From Lewinellaceae bacterium (GTDB taxonomy: Bacteria > Bacteroidota > Bacteroidia > Chitinophagales > Saprospiraceae): DNA of 64,000 nucleotides. The position numbers and the translations under genes are program-made. The notes under the pieces were generated by a model that saw only the letters and a list, made by a program, of their open reading frames with translations, made no database searches and was not told the origin of the DNA. Shown here in pieces: positions 8,028 to 16,634 of the stretch (its first letter is position 1; every line of letters begins with the position of its first letter). The stretch spans positions 1-64,000 of the forward strand of contig JACJYN010000008.1 in assembly GCA_020636095.1 (NCBI GenBank), in the 5' to 3' direction.

Positions 8028-9505
8028 GCCAGAACATCTTTCACCACATCCCCTTCCACATCGGTCAACCGGAAGCGACGGCCCTGATACTTATAGGTTA
8101 GCCGCTCGTGGTCGATCCCCAGGAGGTGCAGCAGGGTGGCCTGCAAGTCGTGAACATGCATGGGTTTGTCAACGATGTTGTATCCGAAATCATCGGTTTC
8201 TCCGTATACCAGGCCGGGCTTTACCCCTCCGCCCGCCATCCAGATGGTAAAGCACCGGGGGTGGTGGTCGCGGCCATAGTTGGTGTCGGTCAGGGTGCCC
8301 TGAGAATAATTGGTGCGGCCAAATTCACCGCCCCAGATGATCAGGGTATCTTCCAGCATACCCCGCTGTTTGAGATCCATGACCAGCGCCGCCGAAGCCT
8401 GGTCGACATCTTTGGCCTGCTTCTGAATGGCTTCGGGCAGGTTGTCGTGCTGATCCCAGCCCATGTGATACAGCTGGATGAAACGCACGCCCCTTTCCGC
8501 CAGGCGCCGGGCCAATATGCAATTGGCGGCGAAGGTGCCCGGCCTCATAGCATCCGGCCCGTACATCTGATAGATATAGTCGGGCTCATTTTCAATATTC
8601 ATCACTTCCGGCACGGAAGTCTGCATCCGGTAGGCCATTTCGTACTGGGCAATACGGCTTTGAATCTCCGGGTCCCCGTAGTCGCCAAATTGTCGGGTAT
8701 TCAGCTCCGCAAGTTTGTCGAGCATATTCCGCCTTTGGGCCCTGGTCATTCCCTCGGGGTCATTCAGGTATAAAACGGGGTCCTGAGCCGCCCGGAACTG
8801 CACCCCCTGATGCAGGGAATGCAGAAAGCCATTGCCCCACAGGCGTGAATATAAAGGCTGTCCGTTGGGCCGGCCGGTCCCTCGGGAGAGGAGGACGGAG
8901 AAGGCCGGCAGGTTTTCATTTTCACTGCCCAGGCCGTAGCTCAGCCAGGAGCCGATACTCGGCCGCCCGGGTTGCTGGGAACCCGTCTGGAAAAAGGTGA
9001 TGGCCGGATCGTGGTTGATCGCCTCAGTGTACATCGACTTGATAATGCACAGTTCATCCACGATCTGGGAGGTGTAAGGCAACAGGCTGCTTACCCAGGC
9101 GCCGCTCTGGCCGTACTGCTTGAAATCGAAAAGAGACCCGGCCAGCGGAAAAACATCCTGCCCCGAAGTCATACCGGTCAACCGCTGTCCGTTCCTCACC
9201 GACTCGGGCAGGTCTTCTCCCCTCCGCTCATTGAGCAGGGGTTTGTAATCGAACAAATCCAGTTGGGAAGGGCCGCCACTTTGAAAGAGGTAAATGACCC
9301 TCTTGGCCTTGGCAGGGTGGTGTAAAGCGTCAAGAACGCCCTTCAGCCCTCCTTTTTCTTCCACCAGCAGGCCGCTCTCATTCTTGCGGAAAAAACTGTA
9401 GCCCAGTATGGAGGAAAGGGCGGCGACCCCTATCCCCGTCGCGGTTTTGGATAAAAAAGCCCTTCGGTTGAGCTGCAGTGATCTTTCGTCCAGTATTTTT
9501 TTCAT
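8024..9505 (-). CDS. DUF1501 (Tat-exported, sulfatase-fold) protein
   Basis: 493-aa member of DUF1501, an alkaline-phosphatase/sulfatase-like fold of unknown activity that is common in planctomycetes. The Tat-like motif NRRAFLSKT lies at residues 13-21. Family hallmarks are LYHMGWDQHDN, IIWGGEFGRTNY and GRDHHPRCFTIWMAGGG, giving several Asp/His residues fit for metal binding. The frame is open to 9556, but the start at 9505 places the Tat motif correctly. It almost always pairs with a PSD1-type cytochrome gene, as it does here (upstream). The pair probably works on an exported substrate. The reaction is not known. Confidence 0.9.
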   Translation of the reverse strand: MKKILDERSLQLNRRAFLSKTATGIGVAALSSILGYSFFRKNESGLLVEEKGGLKGVLDALHHPAKAKRVIYLFQSGGPSQLDLFDYKPLLNERRGEDLPESVRNGQRLTGMTSGQDVFPLAGSLFDFKQYGQSGAWVSSLLPYTSQIVDELCIIKSMYTEAINHDPAITFFQTGSQQPGRPSIGSWLSYGLGSENENLPAFSVLLSRGTGRPNGQPLYSRLWGNGFLHSLHQGVQFRAAQDPVLYLNDPEGMTRAQRRNMLDKLAELNTRQFGDYGDPEIQSRIAQYEMAYRMQTSVPEVMNIENEPDYIYQMYGPDAMRPGTFAANCILARRLAERGVRFIQLYHMGWDQHDNLPEAIQKQAKDVDQASAALVMDLKQRGMLEDTLIIWGGEFGRTNYSQGTLTDTNYGRDHHPRCFTIWMAGGGVKPGLVYGETDDFGYNIVDKPMHVHDLQATLLHLLGIDHERLTYKYQGRRFRLTDVEGDVVKDVLA

Positions 9506-9552
9506 AGAAAAAAAATTAAAGATTAAAAGTACCCCGATATTCCTTCCTTCAT

Positions 9553-9622
9553 TCACTCCCTCACCCCCTCACCCCTCACCCCTCACTCCTCACCCCTCAC
9601 TCCTCACCCCTCACCCCTCACC
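9553..9622. repeat. CTCACCCCT tandem repeat
   Basis: About eight copies of a 9-base unit, CTCACCCCT with CTCACTCCT variants, fill the gap between the PSD1 stop and the DUF1501 start. The minus-strand mRNA would carry a purine-rich AGGGGTGAG tract upstream of the DUF1501 start. Copy number could vary by slippage. Confidence 0.8.
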
Positions 9623-11991
9623 TACCCCCGGGTGATCGCTTCATCCAGATTTAAAATAGCGTTAGCCACCAGTGCATAGGCGGCCAGTTCTGCGTCTTCC
9701 GTCTCCGTTTGCAACGTATATTCTCCAACCCGCAGATATTGCGCAGCACTTTCGGGCTGCCCGGAGAACCGCAGCCGTTCTTCTTCAAAATATTGGGCTA
9801 ACAGAGCCAATTCCTCCTCTCCCGGAGTACGGGAAGTCGCCAGCCGGAACATATAGGCGATCCGTTCCCGCACCTCGCCGCCGGCGTTGTCAATAGCCCG
9901 GTGGGCCAGCATCCGGCTGGCTTCCACGACCTGAGGGTCGTTGAGCAGCACCAGGGCCTGGAGCGGGGTATTGGTCTCCTGCCGTTTAACGGTGCAGAGG
10001 TCTCTGGAAGGAGCGTCGAAGGCCATCATGCTGGGCGGCGGCACGGTGCGTTTCCAGAAGGTGTACATACTCCGGCGGTACAGTTCTGTTCCGGTATCCT
10101 GAATGTATTTGGCGGTGCTGCCGCCGCCGCCGCCGGTTGTTTCCTCCCATATCCCGGCGGGCTGGTAAGGCTTGACACTCGGCCCGCCCACTTCTTCGTT
10201 GAGCAGGCCGCTGGCCTTGAGGGCCTGGTCTCTGATCATTTCGGCCTTCAGCCGCAGCCGGGGCGCTCTGGCCAGCCACCGGTTTTCCGGATCTCGTTCC
10301 AGGAGTTCCTCCGACACCTTAGCCGACTGCTGATAGGTGGAGGAGAGCACCATGTATTTGAGCAGTGCCTTGGTGTCCCACCCTTCTTCTCTGAATTTGA
10401 TAGCGAGGAAATCCAGCAATTCCGGGTGCGTGGGCAGGGCGCCCTGGTTGCCAAAATCAAACGAGGTCGCCACAATGCCGTTGCCAAAGAGCTGTTGCCA
10501 TAAACGGTTTACCACCACGCGGGCCGTCAGGGGGTTCCCCTCGTCGAACAACCATTCGGCTAGCCCCAGGCGGTCTTGGCTCCATTCCGGTTTCATAGGC
10601 AAAATGGAAGGAGGTGGCGCCGGTTGCACCTCCTCGGTAGGCTGGTCGTATTGTCCCCGGTTCAGTATATAGGTCTTCCTTGGATGATCCATCTCCCGCA
10701 TGACCATCAGGCCGATTTCCGGCAGGGAATCCCGGTTATTGATAAACCGGGCAATTGATTCAATCTGCTGATTGGTAATAGTGATAGAGGGCTCCGGCAC
10801 GACGGCTGCACTGCGGTTGATCTCCTCCACCAGCCCCTTTTCAGGAATGGTGTTAAAGAAGCCGAACAGCGCGTAATAATCCTTCTGCTTGATGGGGTCA
10901 TACTTGTGGTCGTGGCAGCGGGCGCACTCCATGGTCAGGCCCAGGAAGGCGGTGGCAAAGGTCTGGGCCCGGTCGGCCACATATTCCGTTCTGTATTCTT
11001 CATCGATGACGCCGCCCTCAGCGGTGATCTTATGGTTGCGGTTAAAAGCAGTGGCAATAATCTGTTCCAGGGAGGGATTCGGCAGGAGGTCGCCGGCCAG
11101 TTGCCATTTGACAAACTGGTCATACGGCATATTTTCGTCGTAAGCATGAATGACCCAATCCCTCCAGGGCCACATGATGCGCTCAAAATCGTCCTGATAG
11201 CCATGGGTGTCGGCATAGCGGGCCAAATCCATCCATTCCAGCGCCATTCTCTCGGCGTAGGCCTGGGAGGCCAGCAACCGGTCTACGGCCTTTTCAAAGG
11301 CGTCCGGAGCGGGGTCATTGACAAAACCATCTATTTCGGCGAGGGTGGGCGGCAAGCCGGTCAGCCCGAAGGTAACTCTGCGGATCAGCTTTTCTTTGGC
11401 TTCCCGTTCTGAAGGAGCCAGGTTGTGCGCTTCCAGCTTGGCCAGGATAAAGTAGTCGATCTCATTGGCGGCCCAACCCTTATTTTTCACTCTCGGAATA
11501 TCCGGTTTTACCGGTGGGATAAATGCCCAGTGGCTTTTCCATTCCGCTCCTTGTTCCACCCACTTTTTCAGGATCGCCTTTTCATAATCATCCAATGCCA
11601 GGTTGGACTCCGGAGGGGGCATCCGGTCATTGTCATCGGTAGCGAATATCCGTTGGATCAAAGTACTGTGTTCCAGGTCGCCGGGTATAATGGCATGCCG
11701 GTCCAGGTTGTCTCCCAAAGCGGCAAAGGCCATCTCCTTATCGTGCAGGGCCAGGCCGCCCTCCCGGGATTTCTCGTCCGGCCCGTGGCATTTAAAACAG
11801 CGGTCGGAAAGGATAGGCTTTACGTGGAAATTAAAATCTATCTTATCCGGAATAGCCCGGGCCGTTGCGGTGGGCGCGCCAGTGAGGCCATCCTCCGGGG
11901 AAGGCGTACACGACGGCGTCCACACGAGTATGGTAGCAATTGCTGACAGCAGAAACAGGCCCATTGCCAATTGCTTTGCTTTCATAAACAT
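9622..11991 (-). CDS. PSD1-type cytochrome (DUF1549/DUF1553)
   Basis: 789-aa exported protein of the planctomycete cytochrome family. The signal ends near Cys 28 (TPSC) and may be lipid-anchored. A heme-binding CFKCH lies at residues 65-69 with RMPPPES near 110. The DUF1549 domain (EIDYFILAKLEAHNL onward) and the DUF1553 domain (NPLTARVVVNRLWQQLFG to TNTPLQALVLLNDPQ) follow. A second CARCHDHKYDP motif is a further heme or metal site typical of the family. Two in-frame ATGs lie at 11991 and 11985. It precedes DUF1501 as in most genomes carrying the pair. It probably takes electrons from, or modifies, a glycan substrate. The exact role is unproven. Confidence 0.9.
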   Translation of the reverse strand: MFMKAKQLAMGLFLLSAIATILVWTPSCTPSPEDGLTGAPTATARAIPDKIDFNFHVKPILSDRCFKCHGPDEKSREGGLALHDKEMAFAALGDNLDRHAIIPGDLEHSTLIQRIFATDDNDRMPPPESNLALDDYEKAILKKWVEQGAEWKSHWAFIPPVKPDIPRVKNKGWAANEIDYFILAKLEAHNLAPSEREAKEKLIRRVTFGLTGLPPTLAEIDGFVNDPAPDAFEKAVDRLLASQAYAERMALEWMDLARYADTHGYQDDFERIMWPWRDWVIHAYDENMPYDQFVKWQLAGDLLPNPSLEQIIATAFNRNHKITAEGGVIDEEYRTEYVADRAQTFATAFLGLTMECARCHDHKYDPIKQKDYYALFGFFNTIPEKGLVEEINRSAAVVPEPSITITNQQIESIARFINNRDSLPEIGLMVMREMDHPRKTYILNRGQYDQPTEEVQPAPPPSILPMKPEWSQDRLGLAEWLFDEGNPLTARVVVNRLWQQLFGNGIVATSFDFGNQGALPTHPELLDFLAIKFREEGWDTKALLKYMVLSSTYQQSAKVSEELLERDPENRWLARAPRLRLKAEMIRDQALKASGLLNEEVGGPSVKPYQPAGIWEETTGGGGGSTAKYIQDTGTELYRRSMYTFWKRTVPPPSMMAFDAPSRDLCTVKRQETNTPLQALVLLNDPQVVEASRMLAHRAIDNAGGEVRERIAYMFRLATSRTPGEEELALLAQYFEEERLRFSGQPESAAQYLRVGEYTLQTETEDAELAAYALVANAILNLDEAITRG

Positions 11992-12007
11992 CTTCTTTTT
12001 TTACCCC

Positions 12008-12943
12008 TCAAAGGGAGGGAAGCCCATCTTTGACTTTATTCCAGAACGATTCTTCAAACAACCTGGCGCTGCCGATCAGAGCGGCATCCTCCATCAGGCC
12101 GGAGATAGCAATACGGGTGGGTATATCGTTTTCCCGAAATACCGCCTGCATGGATTCTCCAAATAGGTTAAAAGCATGGGTGACATTACCGCCCATGACC
12201 AGGATGTCGGCGGGAAACAGCTTCAACCAGGGGACAAAAAACGCGCCCATGTTGTGGCCGAAGGTTCTGAAGAGGCCCTTGGCCGCCTCACTTTTCTCCG
12301 CCGCTTCGGCAATTTCTTTCACTCCTTTCACCTTCTGCCCACTCAGCTTTTCATATTCGCCGATGAACCACCGGGTGGAAAAATAGTCGTCTACGATGCC
12401 ATCCTCATAGGGCAGGTGCCAGAAACAGCCTTGCTCCGGCACGTCTTCCCGCTGTACAACGGGGACCCCATCCTCCACGTAAGCCGAACCGAAACCGGTG
12501 CCCAGCGTTATGGCTATCACTTTGCTATAGCCTTTAGCCTCCCCCAGCCAGGAAACCCCCACCGCAAAGGAGGTCGCATCGTTCAAAAACCGAAGGGCCA
12601 TACCCGGCGCCGCCAGGAAGGGAGGAAGCTCCTCCTTTATGCTCACTCTATAGAGCGCCTCGTACTTGTCGTTGCCTTCAAACAGGGCCATGCCGGTTTT
12701 GTAATCGAATGGGCCCGGCATGGCAAAGCCGATGCCTGCCAGCCTGGTGGTGTCAATTTTTCCAATAGTGGTGTTCAGGGCCCCTGCCCAGGTCTTCAGT
12801 ATTTCCGTTTTGGAGGCTTTATTGTTGACCTGGACATAAGCCCTCGAATCTTCTATAATTTCACCTTTGCGGGTGTCGATGGCGGCGCTTAGTATATGCC
12901 CTCCACCGATATCGGCGCCGATGGTGATGTACTTTTCGTTCAT
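12008..12943 (-). CDS. ROK family sugar kinase
   Basis: 311-aa ROK-type kinase, cytosolic, with no HTH domain. The phosphate-binding loop GADIGGGHI is at residues 8-16 and the second glycine loop LGTGFGSAY near 135. The usual ROK zinc site (CxCGxxGCxE) is absent: the region reads EQGCFWHLPYEDG with one Cys. It resembles the divergent ROK-like glucokinases of Bacteroidota. The open frame extends to 12994 inside the upstream gene, but the start at 12943, 4 bp after the GH92 stop, begins directly at the ROK fold. It probably phosphorylates the hexose released by the operon, mannose or glucose. Confidence 0.85.
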   Translation of the reverse strand: MNEKYITIGADIGGGHILSAAIDTRKGEIIEDSRAYVQVNNKASKTEILKTWAGALNTTIGKIDTTRLAGIGFAMPGPFDYKTGMALFEGNDKYEALYRVSIKEELPPFLAAPGMALRFLNDATSFAVGVSWLGEAKGYSKVIAITLGTGFGSAYVEDGVPVVQREDVPEQGCFWHLPYEDGIVDDYFSTRWFIGEYEKLSGQKVKGVKEIAEAAEKSEAAKGLFRTFGHNMGAFFVPWLKLFPADILVMGGNVTHAFNLFGESMQAVFRENDIPTRIAISGLMEDAALIGSARLFEESFWNKVKDGLPSL

Positions 12944-12947
12944 TGGC

Positions 12948-15272
12948 CTATTGTTTTGAGGTAGATAATGAAAATGGTACCGCATCTTCATCAACGGCCC
13001 GGGAGGTATTGGGCTGATTCGACATCTTAAAAGTCAGTTTTCCTCCTTTTTGAATATCGTGGTGATCGATCCAACTCCGGTTGTAAGGCTCACCGTTTAA
13101 AGTAGCCGACTCAATATATACGTTTTCCGGTTGGTTATCGGTGGTTTCAATAACGAATTCTTTACCATCCTGAAGGGCCAGGGTTACCCTATCGAAAAGC
13201 GGGCTTCCGATGACGTACTGCGTGGTAGCCGGCGTGACGGGATAAAAGCCCAAAGCACTGAAAACATACCAGGCGGAGGTCTGTCCGTTGTCTTCATCGC
13301 CACAGTACCCATCGGGGGTGGGCGCGTACAGCTTCTTCATCACTTCCCGCACTTTCTGCTGGGCCTTCCAGGGTTGGCGCCCATAGTTGTAGAGGTAGAT
13401 CATGTGCTGTATCGGCTGGTTGCCGTGTGCATAATTCCCCATATTGACGATCTGCATTTCGCGAATCTCGTGAATGGTAAACCCGTAGTAGGAGTCGTCA
13501 AAATCCGGGGGCATGGTGAAGACCTCGTCCAGTTTGGCTACAAAGGCTTCCTCCCCTCCCATCAGGCCGATCAGCCCCTGCACATCCTGAAAGACGGACC
13601 AGGTATAGTGCAGGCTATTGCCTTCAGTAAAAGCATCGCCCCATTTGAGCGGGTTGAAGGGCGACTGGAATTGCCCATCTTTGTTCTTGCCCCGCATCCA
13701 GCCGCTTTCGGGGTCATAGAGTTTTTTGTAGTTGTAAGACTGCCCGTAAAACTTTTCAGCGGCCTCTTCTTTGCCCATCAGCCGGGCCATCTGGGCCAGG
13801 GCAAAGTCCGCATAAGCGTATTCCAGGGTTCGGGCGGCGTTTTCGTTGATCCCTACATCGTAGGGTACGTAGCCCAGTTCATTGTAGTAGTCCAGGCCCA
13901 TCCGGCCCACGGAGTTCACCGGGCGCCCTTCGCTCACGCTGGCATTTTTCAACATGGCTTCCAGCAGCAGCTCTGCATCGTAACCCCGAATGCCCTTCAC
14001 ATAGGAATCGGCGATGAGGGAAGCCGAATTGGAGCCGATCATACAATCCCGGTGCCCGGGGCTGGCCCATTCGGGCAGCCAGCCGGACTCCCGGTAGGTA
14101 TTGGCCAGGCCTTCCATGATCTGGCTGTTCAGTTCCGGATACATCAGGGTAAAGAATGGGAATACGGCCCGAAAGGTATCCCAAAAGCCATTATCGGTGA
14201 ATTGATAACCCGGCCTCACTTCTCCATTGTAAGGGCTGTAGTGTACGATTTCGCCAGCTTCGTCGACCTCGTAGAATTTCCGGGGAAACAGCAGCAGCCG
14301 ATACAGGCAGGAGTAGAAGGTTTTGATGTTGTCCGGATGGCTGTCTTCCACCTTGATGCGCCTCAATTCTTTATCCCAAACCTGAAATGCTTTCGTTTTC
14401 GTTTCCTCAAAGGAATCCTCCCCGATCTCCCGACGCAGGTTGCGCTCCGCCTGCTCCGGGCTGATAAAGGAAGAGGCCACCTTTACGTGCACCTGCTCTC
14501 CCCTTTGGGTTTTGAATCCAATGACTGCTCCGACGTGATCACCTTCATTTTGGGTGGAGCCTTCCTGCAGCGCCCATCCGTCTCCCCAGGTGTGAACCCG
14601 CTCAAAATCTTTGTCGAACACGGCCACAAAGTAGTTATGGAAATTGTCCGGTACGCCCCCGCTGTTGTTGCGGCAATAACCTATGATCTTTCGCTCTTCC
14701 GGTATAACCTTCACCATCGAGCCCCCCTTAAAGGCGTCGAGCAGGATATAGGAGGAAGCCTGATCGGGAAAGGTGAAACGAAAGTGAGCCGCCCGCTCGG
14801 TAGGCGAGACTTCCGCCACCACGTCGTAATCGGCCAGATATACCTGGTAGTGATGGGGCGCCACCTCTTCGGCTTTGTGCGAAAACCAGGAGGCTCTTTC
14901 CTCCTCCTGAAACTTCAACGCTCCGGTGACGGCCATCAGGGAAAAGGCGGCGTAGTCGTTGATCCAGGGGCTGGGCTGATGGGTTTGTTTGATGCCGCGG
15001 ATTTTATTATCATCGTATTTGTACGTCCAGCCATCACCCATCTTGCTGGTCATGGGCGTCCAGAAATTCATGCCCCAGGGCAGGGCGATGGCCGGGTAGG
15101 TATTGCCATTGGACAAGCTGAAATCCGAGTCTGTCCCCATGAGCGGGTTAACTAAGTAAACAGGGCTTTCAAATTTAGCTGTTCCCCGTGGTTCCATTTG
15201 CTGCTGCCCCGAAGTACAGGAACTCAACAACAACAAGGCCGAAAAGAAAATTGGGTGTGCAGATAATCGCAT
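12948..15272 (-). CDS. GH92 alpha-mannosidase lipoprotein
   Basis: 774-aa GH92 exo-alpha-mannosidase, exported as a lipoprotein (LLLLSSC, Cys 19). The N-terminal beta domain begins VNPLMGTDSDF. The (alpha/alpha)6 domain carries HGNQPIQHM and CGDEDNGQTSAWYVFSALG, the latter with the acidic residues used by this calcium-dependent inverting family. The length is normal for GH92. It is the first gene of the minus-strand operon that continues through ROK, PSD1 and DUF1501 genes. This suggests the operon works on a mannose-containing glycan. Confidence 0.93.
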   Translation of the reverse strand: MRLSAHPIFFSALLLLSSCTSGQQQMEPRGTAKFESPVYLVNPLMGTDSDFSLSNGNTYPAIALPWGMNFWTPMTSKMGDGWTYKYDDNKIRGIKQTHQPSPWINDYAAFSLMAVTGALKFQEEERASWFSHKAEEVAPHHYQVYLADYDVVAEVSPTERAAHFRFTFPDQASSYILLDAFKGGSMVKVIPEERKIIGYCRNNSGGVPDNFHNYFVAVFDKDFERVHTWGDGWALQEGSTQNEGDHVGAVIGFKTQRGEQVHVKVASSFISPEQAERNLRREIGEDSFEETKTKAFQVWDKELRRIKVEDSHPDNIKTFYSCLYRLLLFPRKFYEVDEAGEIVHYSPYNGEVRPGYQFTDNGFWDTFRAVFPFFTLMYPELNSQIMEGLANTYRESGWLPEWASPGHRDCMIGSNSASLIADSYVKGIRGYDAELLLEAMLKNASVSEGRPVNSVGRMGLDYYNELGYVPYDVGINENAARTLEYAYADFALAQMARLMGKEEAAEKFYGQSYNYKKLYDPESGWMRGKNKDGQFQSPFNPLKWGDAFTEGNSLHYTWSVFQDVQGLIGLMGGEEAFVAKLDEVFTMPPDFDDSYYGFTIHEIREMQIVNMGNYAHGNQPIQHMIYLYNYGRQPWKAQQKVREVMKKLYAPTPDGYCGDEDNGQTSAWYVFSALGFYPVTPATTQYVIGSPLFDRVTLALQDGKEFVIETTDNQPENVYIESATLNGEPYNRSWIDHHDIQKGGKLTFKMSNQPNTSRAVDEDAVPFSLSTSKQ

Positions 15273-15499
15273 ACAATGCCGGTTAATGGTTAATGGTTAA
15301 TGGACAGAATTATGGTTACTTATTCTGCTTCGGAGGTGGAACCTTAATCGCCTTATTGCTGAGGCTATGGCTATATTGTCAAATGGTTATATGGTTATGC
15401 TAAAGGTGGCCACCTGTTTACTACCTTTGATCAAACAATTCACTTATTCAGAATGAAGGCTTGAAACTACACAGAATTACCAAATAAAAAAATGATAGA

Positions 15500-15530
15500 T
15501 TTGATCTTTTGCATAATTGATTTAGATTTG
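15500..15530 (+). promoter_or_regulatory. Consensus Bacteroidota promoter, possibly leaderless
   Basis: TTTG at 15500-15503, a 19-base spacer, then TAGATTTG at 15523-15530 match the TTTG-N19-TAnnTTTG consensus exactly, with the same spacing as the GntR promoter at 44116-44146. Transcription should start within a few bases of the ATG at 15535, so the mRNA may be leaderless. Confidence 0.6.
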
Positions 15531-15534
15531 GCCA

Positions 15535-16602
15535 ATGGATTTAAGATACACTCTTTTGCTTTGCCTCCTGATACACAACCAGAGCAGTAGCGCACAACCC
15601 GCCGGGGTTGAATATAAGCCCGAGCAGTATGTCTGTTTCCAGGCGAGTCATCCCATAGAAGCCGACGGGCTGCTCGAAGAGGCCGAGTGGGGCCAGGCGC
15701 CCTGGACGAAGCCCTTTGTCGATATTGAGGGAGCGGTAAAACCTCCGCCCTATTATACAACCCGTGCCAAGATGCTCTGGGACGAACAGTATTTCTATGT
15801 AGCAGCGGAGCTGGAAGAGGAAAATTTATGGGCGACTTACGATCAGCGCGATGCTGTAATCTTTCAGGAAAACAACTTCGAAGTATTCATTGACCCGGAT
15901 GGAGATACCCACAATTACTACGAGCTGGAGATCAACGCCCTGGGCACGGTATGGGACCTGATGCTCACCAAGCCTTATCGGGACGGTGGCCTGGCGATAA
16001 ACGGATGGGATATCTCCGGACTGAAGAAAGGCATCCACCTTTCGGGCGCCCTGAACGACCCCTCGGATACAGACCGGAAATGGACGGTAGAATTAGCCAT
16101 CCCCTGGAAATCCATTACCCGAAAAATACCCGGGGAGGGCGAGATATGGCGGGCCAACTTCTCCAGAGTAGAATGGAAAATAGAAAACGAAGGCGGCGCC
16201 TACCGCAAATCCATCAACCCCGCCACGGGAAAGGCCTTTCCCGAATTCAACTGGGTGTGGTCGCCCCAGGGCGTAGTGGCCATGCACCGGCCGGAAACCT
16301 GGGGATTTGTGCAGTTTACCGAGGTCAAGGCAGGGGAGACAAAAGTGGATTTCCTCCAAGATTCCGACGATGAAATAAAATGGCTGCTCCGCCAGGTGTA
16401 CTATGCCGAGCAAGAGTATAAAAAGCAACAGGGCAACTACGCCCATGAAATCCCCACGCTCGAACTTCCAGAAGCGGTTTCATCCTATCCGGGGCTTGGG
16501 ATAATAGCCACTGAGCATGTTTTTGTAGCTTCTATCCGCACAGAGGCCGATACCTGGTACATCAGGGAGGATGGAAGGGTATGGAAAGAGAAAAACCTTT
16601 GA
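15535..16602 (+). CDS. Secreted CBM9-like carbohydrate-binding protein
   Basis: 355-aa secreted protein. A signal peptide of about 20 residues is followed by a CBM9-type beta sandwich: IEADGLLEEAEW, then AKMLWDEQYFYVAAELEEENLWAT, then ENNFEVFIDPDGDTHNYYE. The DPDGDTHNYYE motif is typical of the calcium/sugar-binding CBM9_2 group. The ending HRPETWGFVQF is also typical. An extra 85 residues follow. There is no catalytic domain. The stop codon TGA lies inside the left arm of the palindrome at 16593. It probably binds a plant or algal glycan in support of the nearby oxidative enzymes. Confidence 0.82.
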   Translation: MDLRYTLLLCLLIHNQSSSAQPAGVEYKPEQYVCFQASHPIEADGLLEEAEWGQAPWTKPFVDIEGAVKPPPYYTTRAKMLWDEQYFYVAAELEEENLWATYDQRDAVIFQENNFEVFIDPDGDTHNYYELEINALGTVWDLMLTKPYRDGGLAINGWDISGLKKGIHLSGALNDPSDTDRKWTVELAIPWKSITRKIPGEGEIWRANFSRVEWKIENEGGAYRKSINPATGKAFPEFNWVWSPQGVVAMHRPETWGFVQFTEVKAGETKVDFLQDSDDEIKWLLRQVYYAEQEYKKQQGNYAHEIPTLELPEAVSSYPGLGIIATEHVFVASIRTEADTWYIREDGRVWKEKNL

Positions 16603-16625
16603 GGTTTTAGAAACCTCAAAGGTTT
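16593..16625. terminator. Palindromic repeat, 15-bp arms (copy 2)
   Basis: AAACCTTTGAGGTTT (16593-16607), loop TAG, complement 16611-16625. It sits between two convergent genes and supplies the TGA stop of the upstream one. It can terminate both strands. Confidence 0.8.
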
Positions 16626-16634
16626 CGATTCAAC

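Noticed and set aside
13131..15155. 674-codon open frame on the plus strand
   Set aside because: It mirrors the GH92 gene and translates to low-information sequence; GH92 motifs on the other strand are unmistakable.
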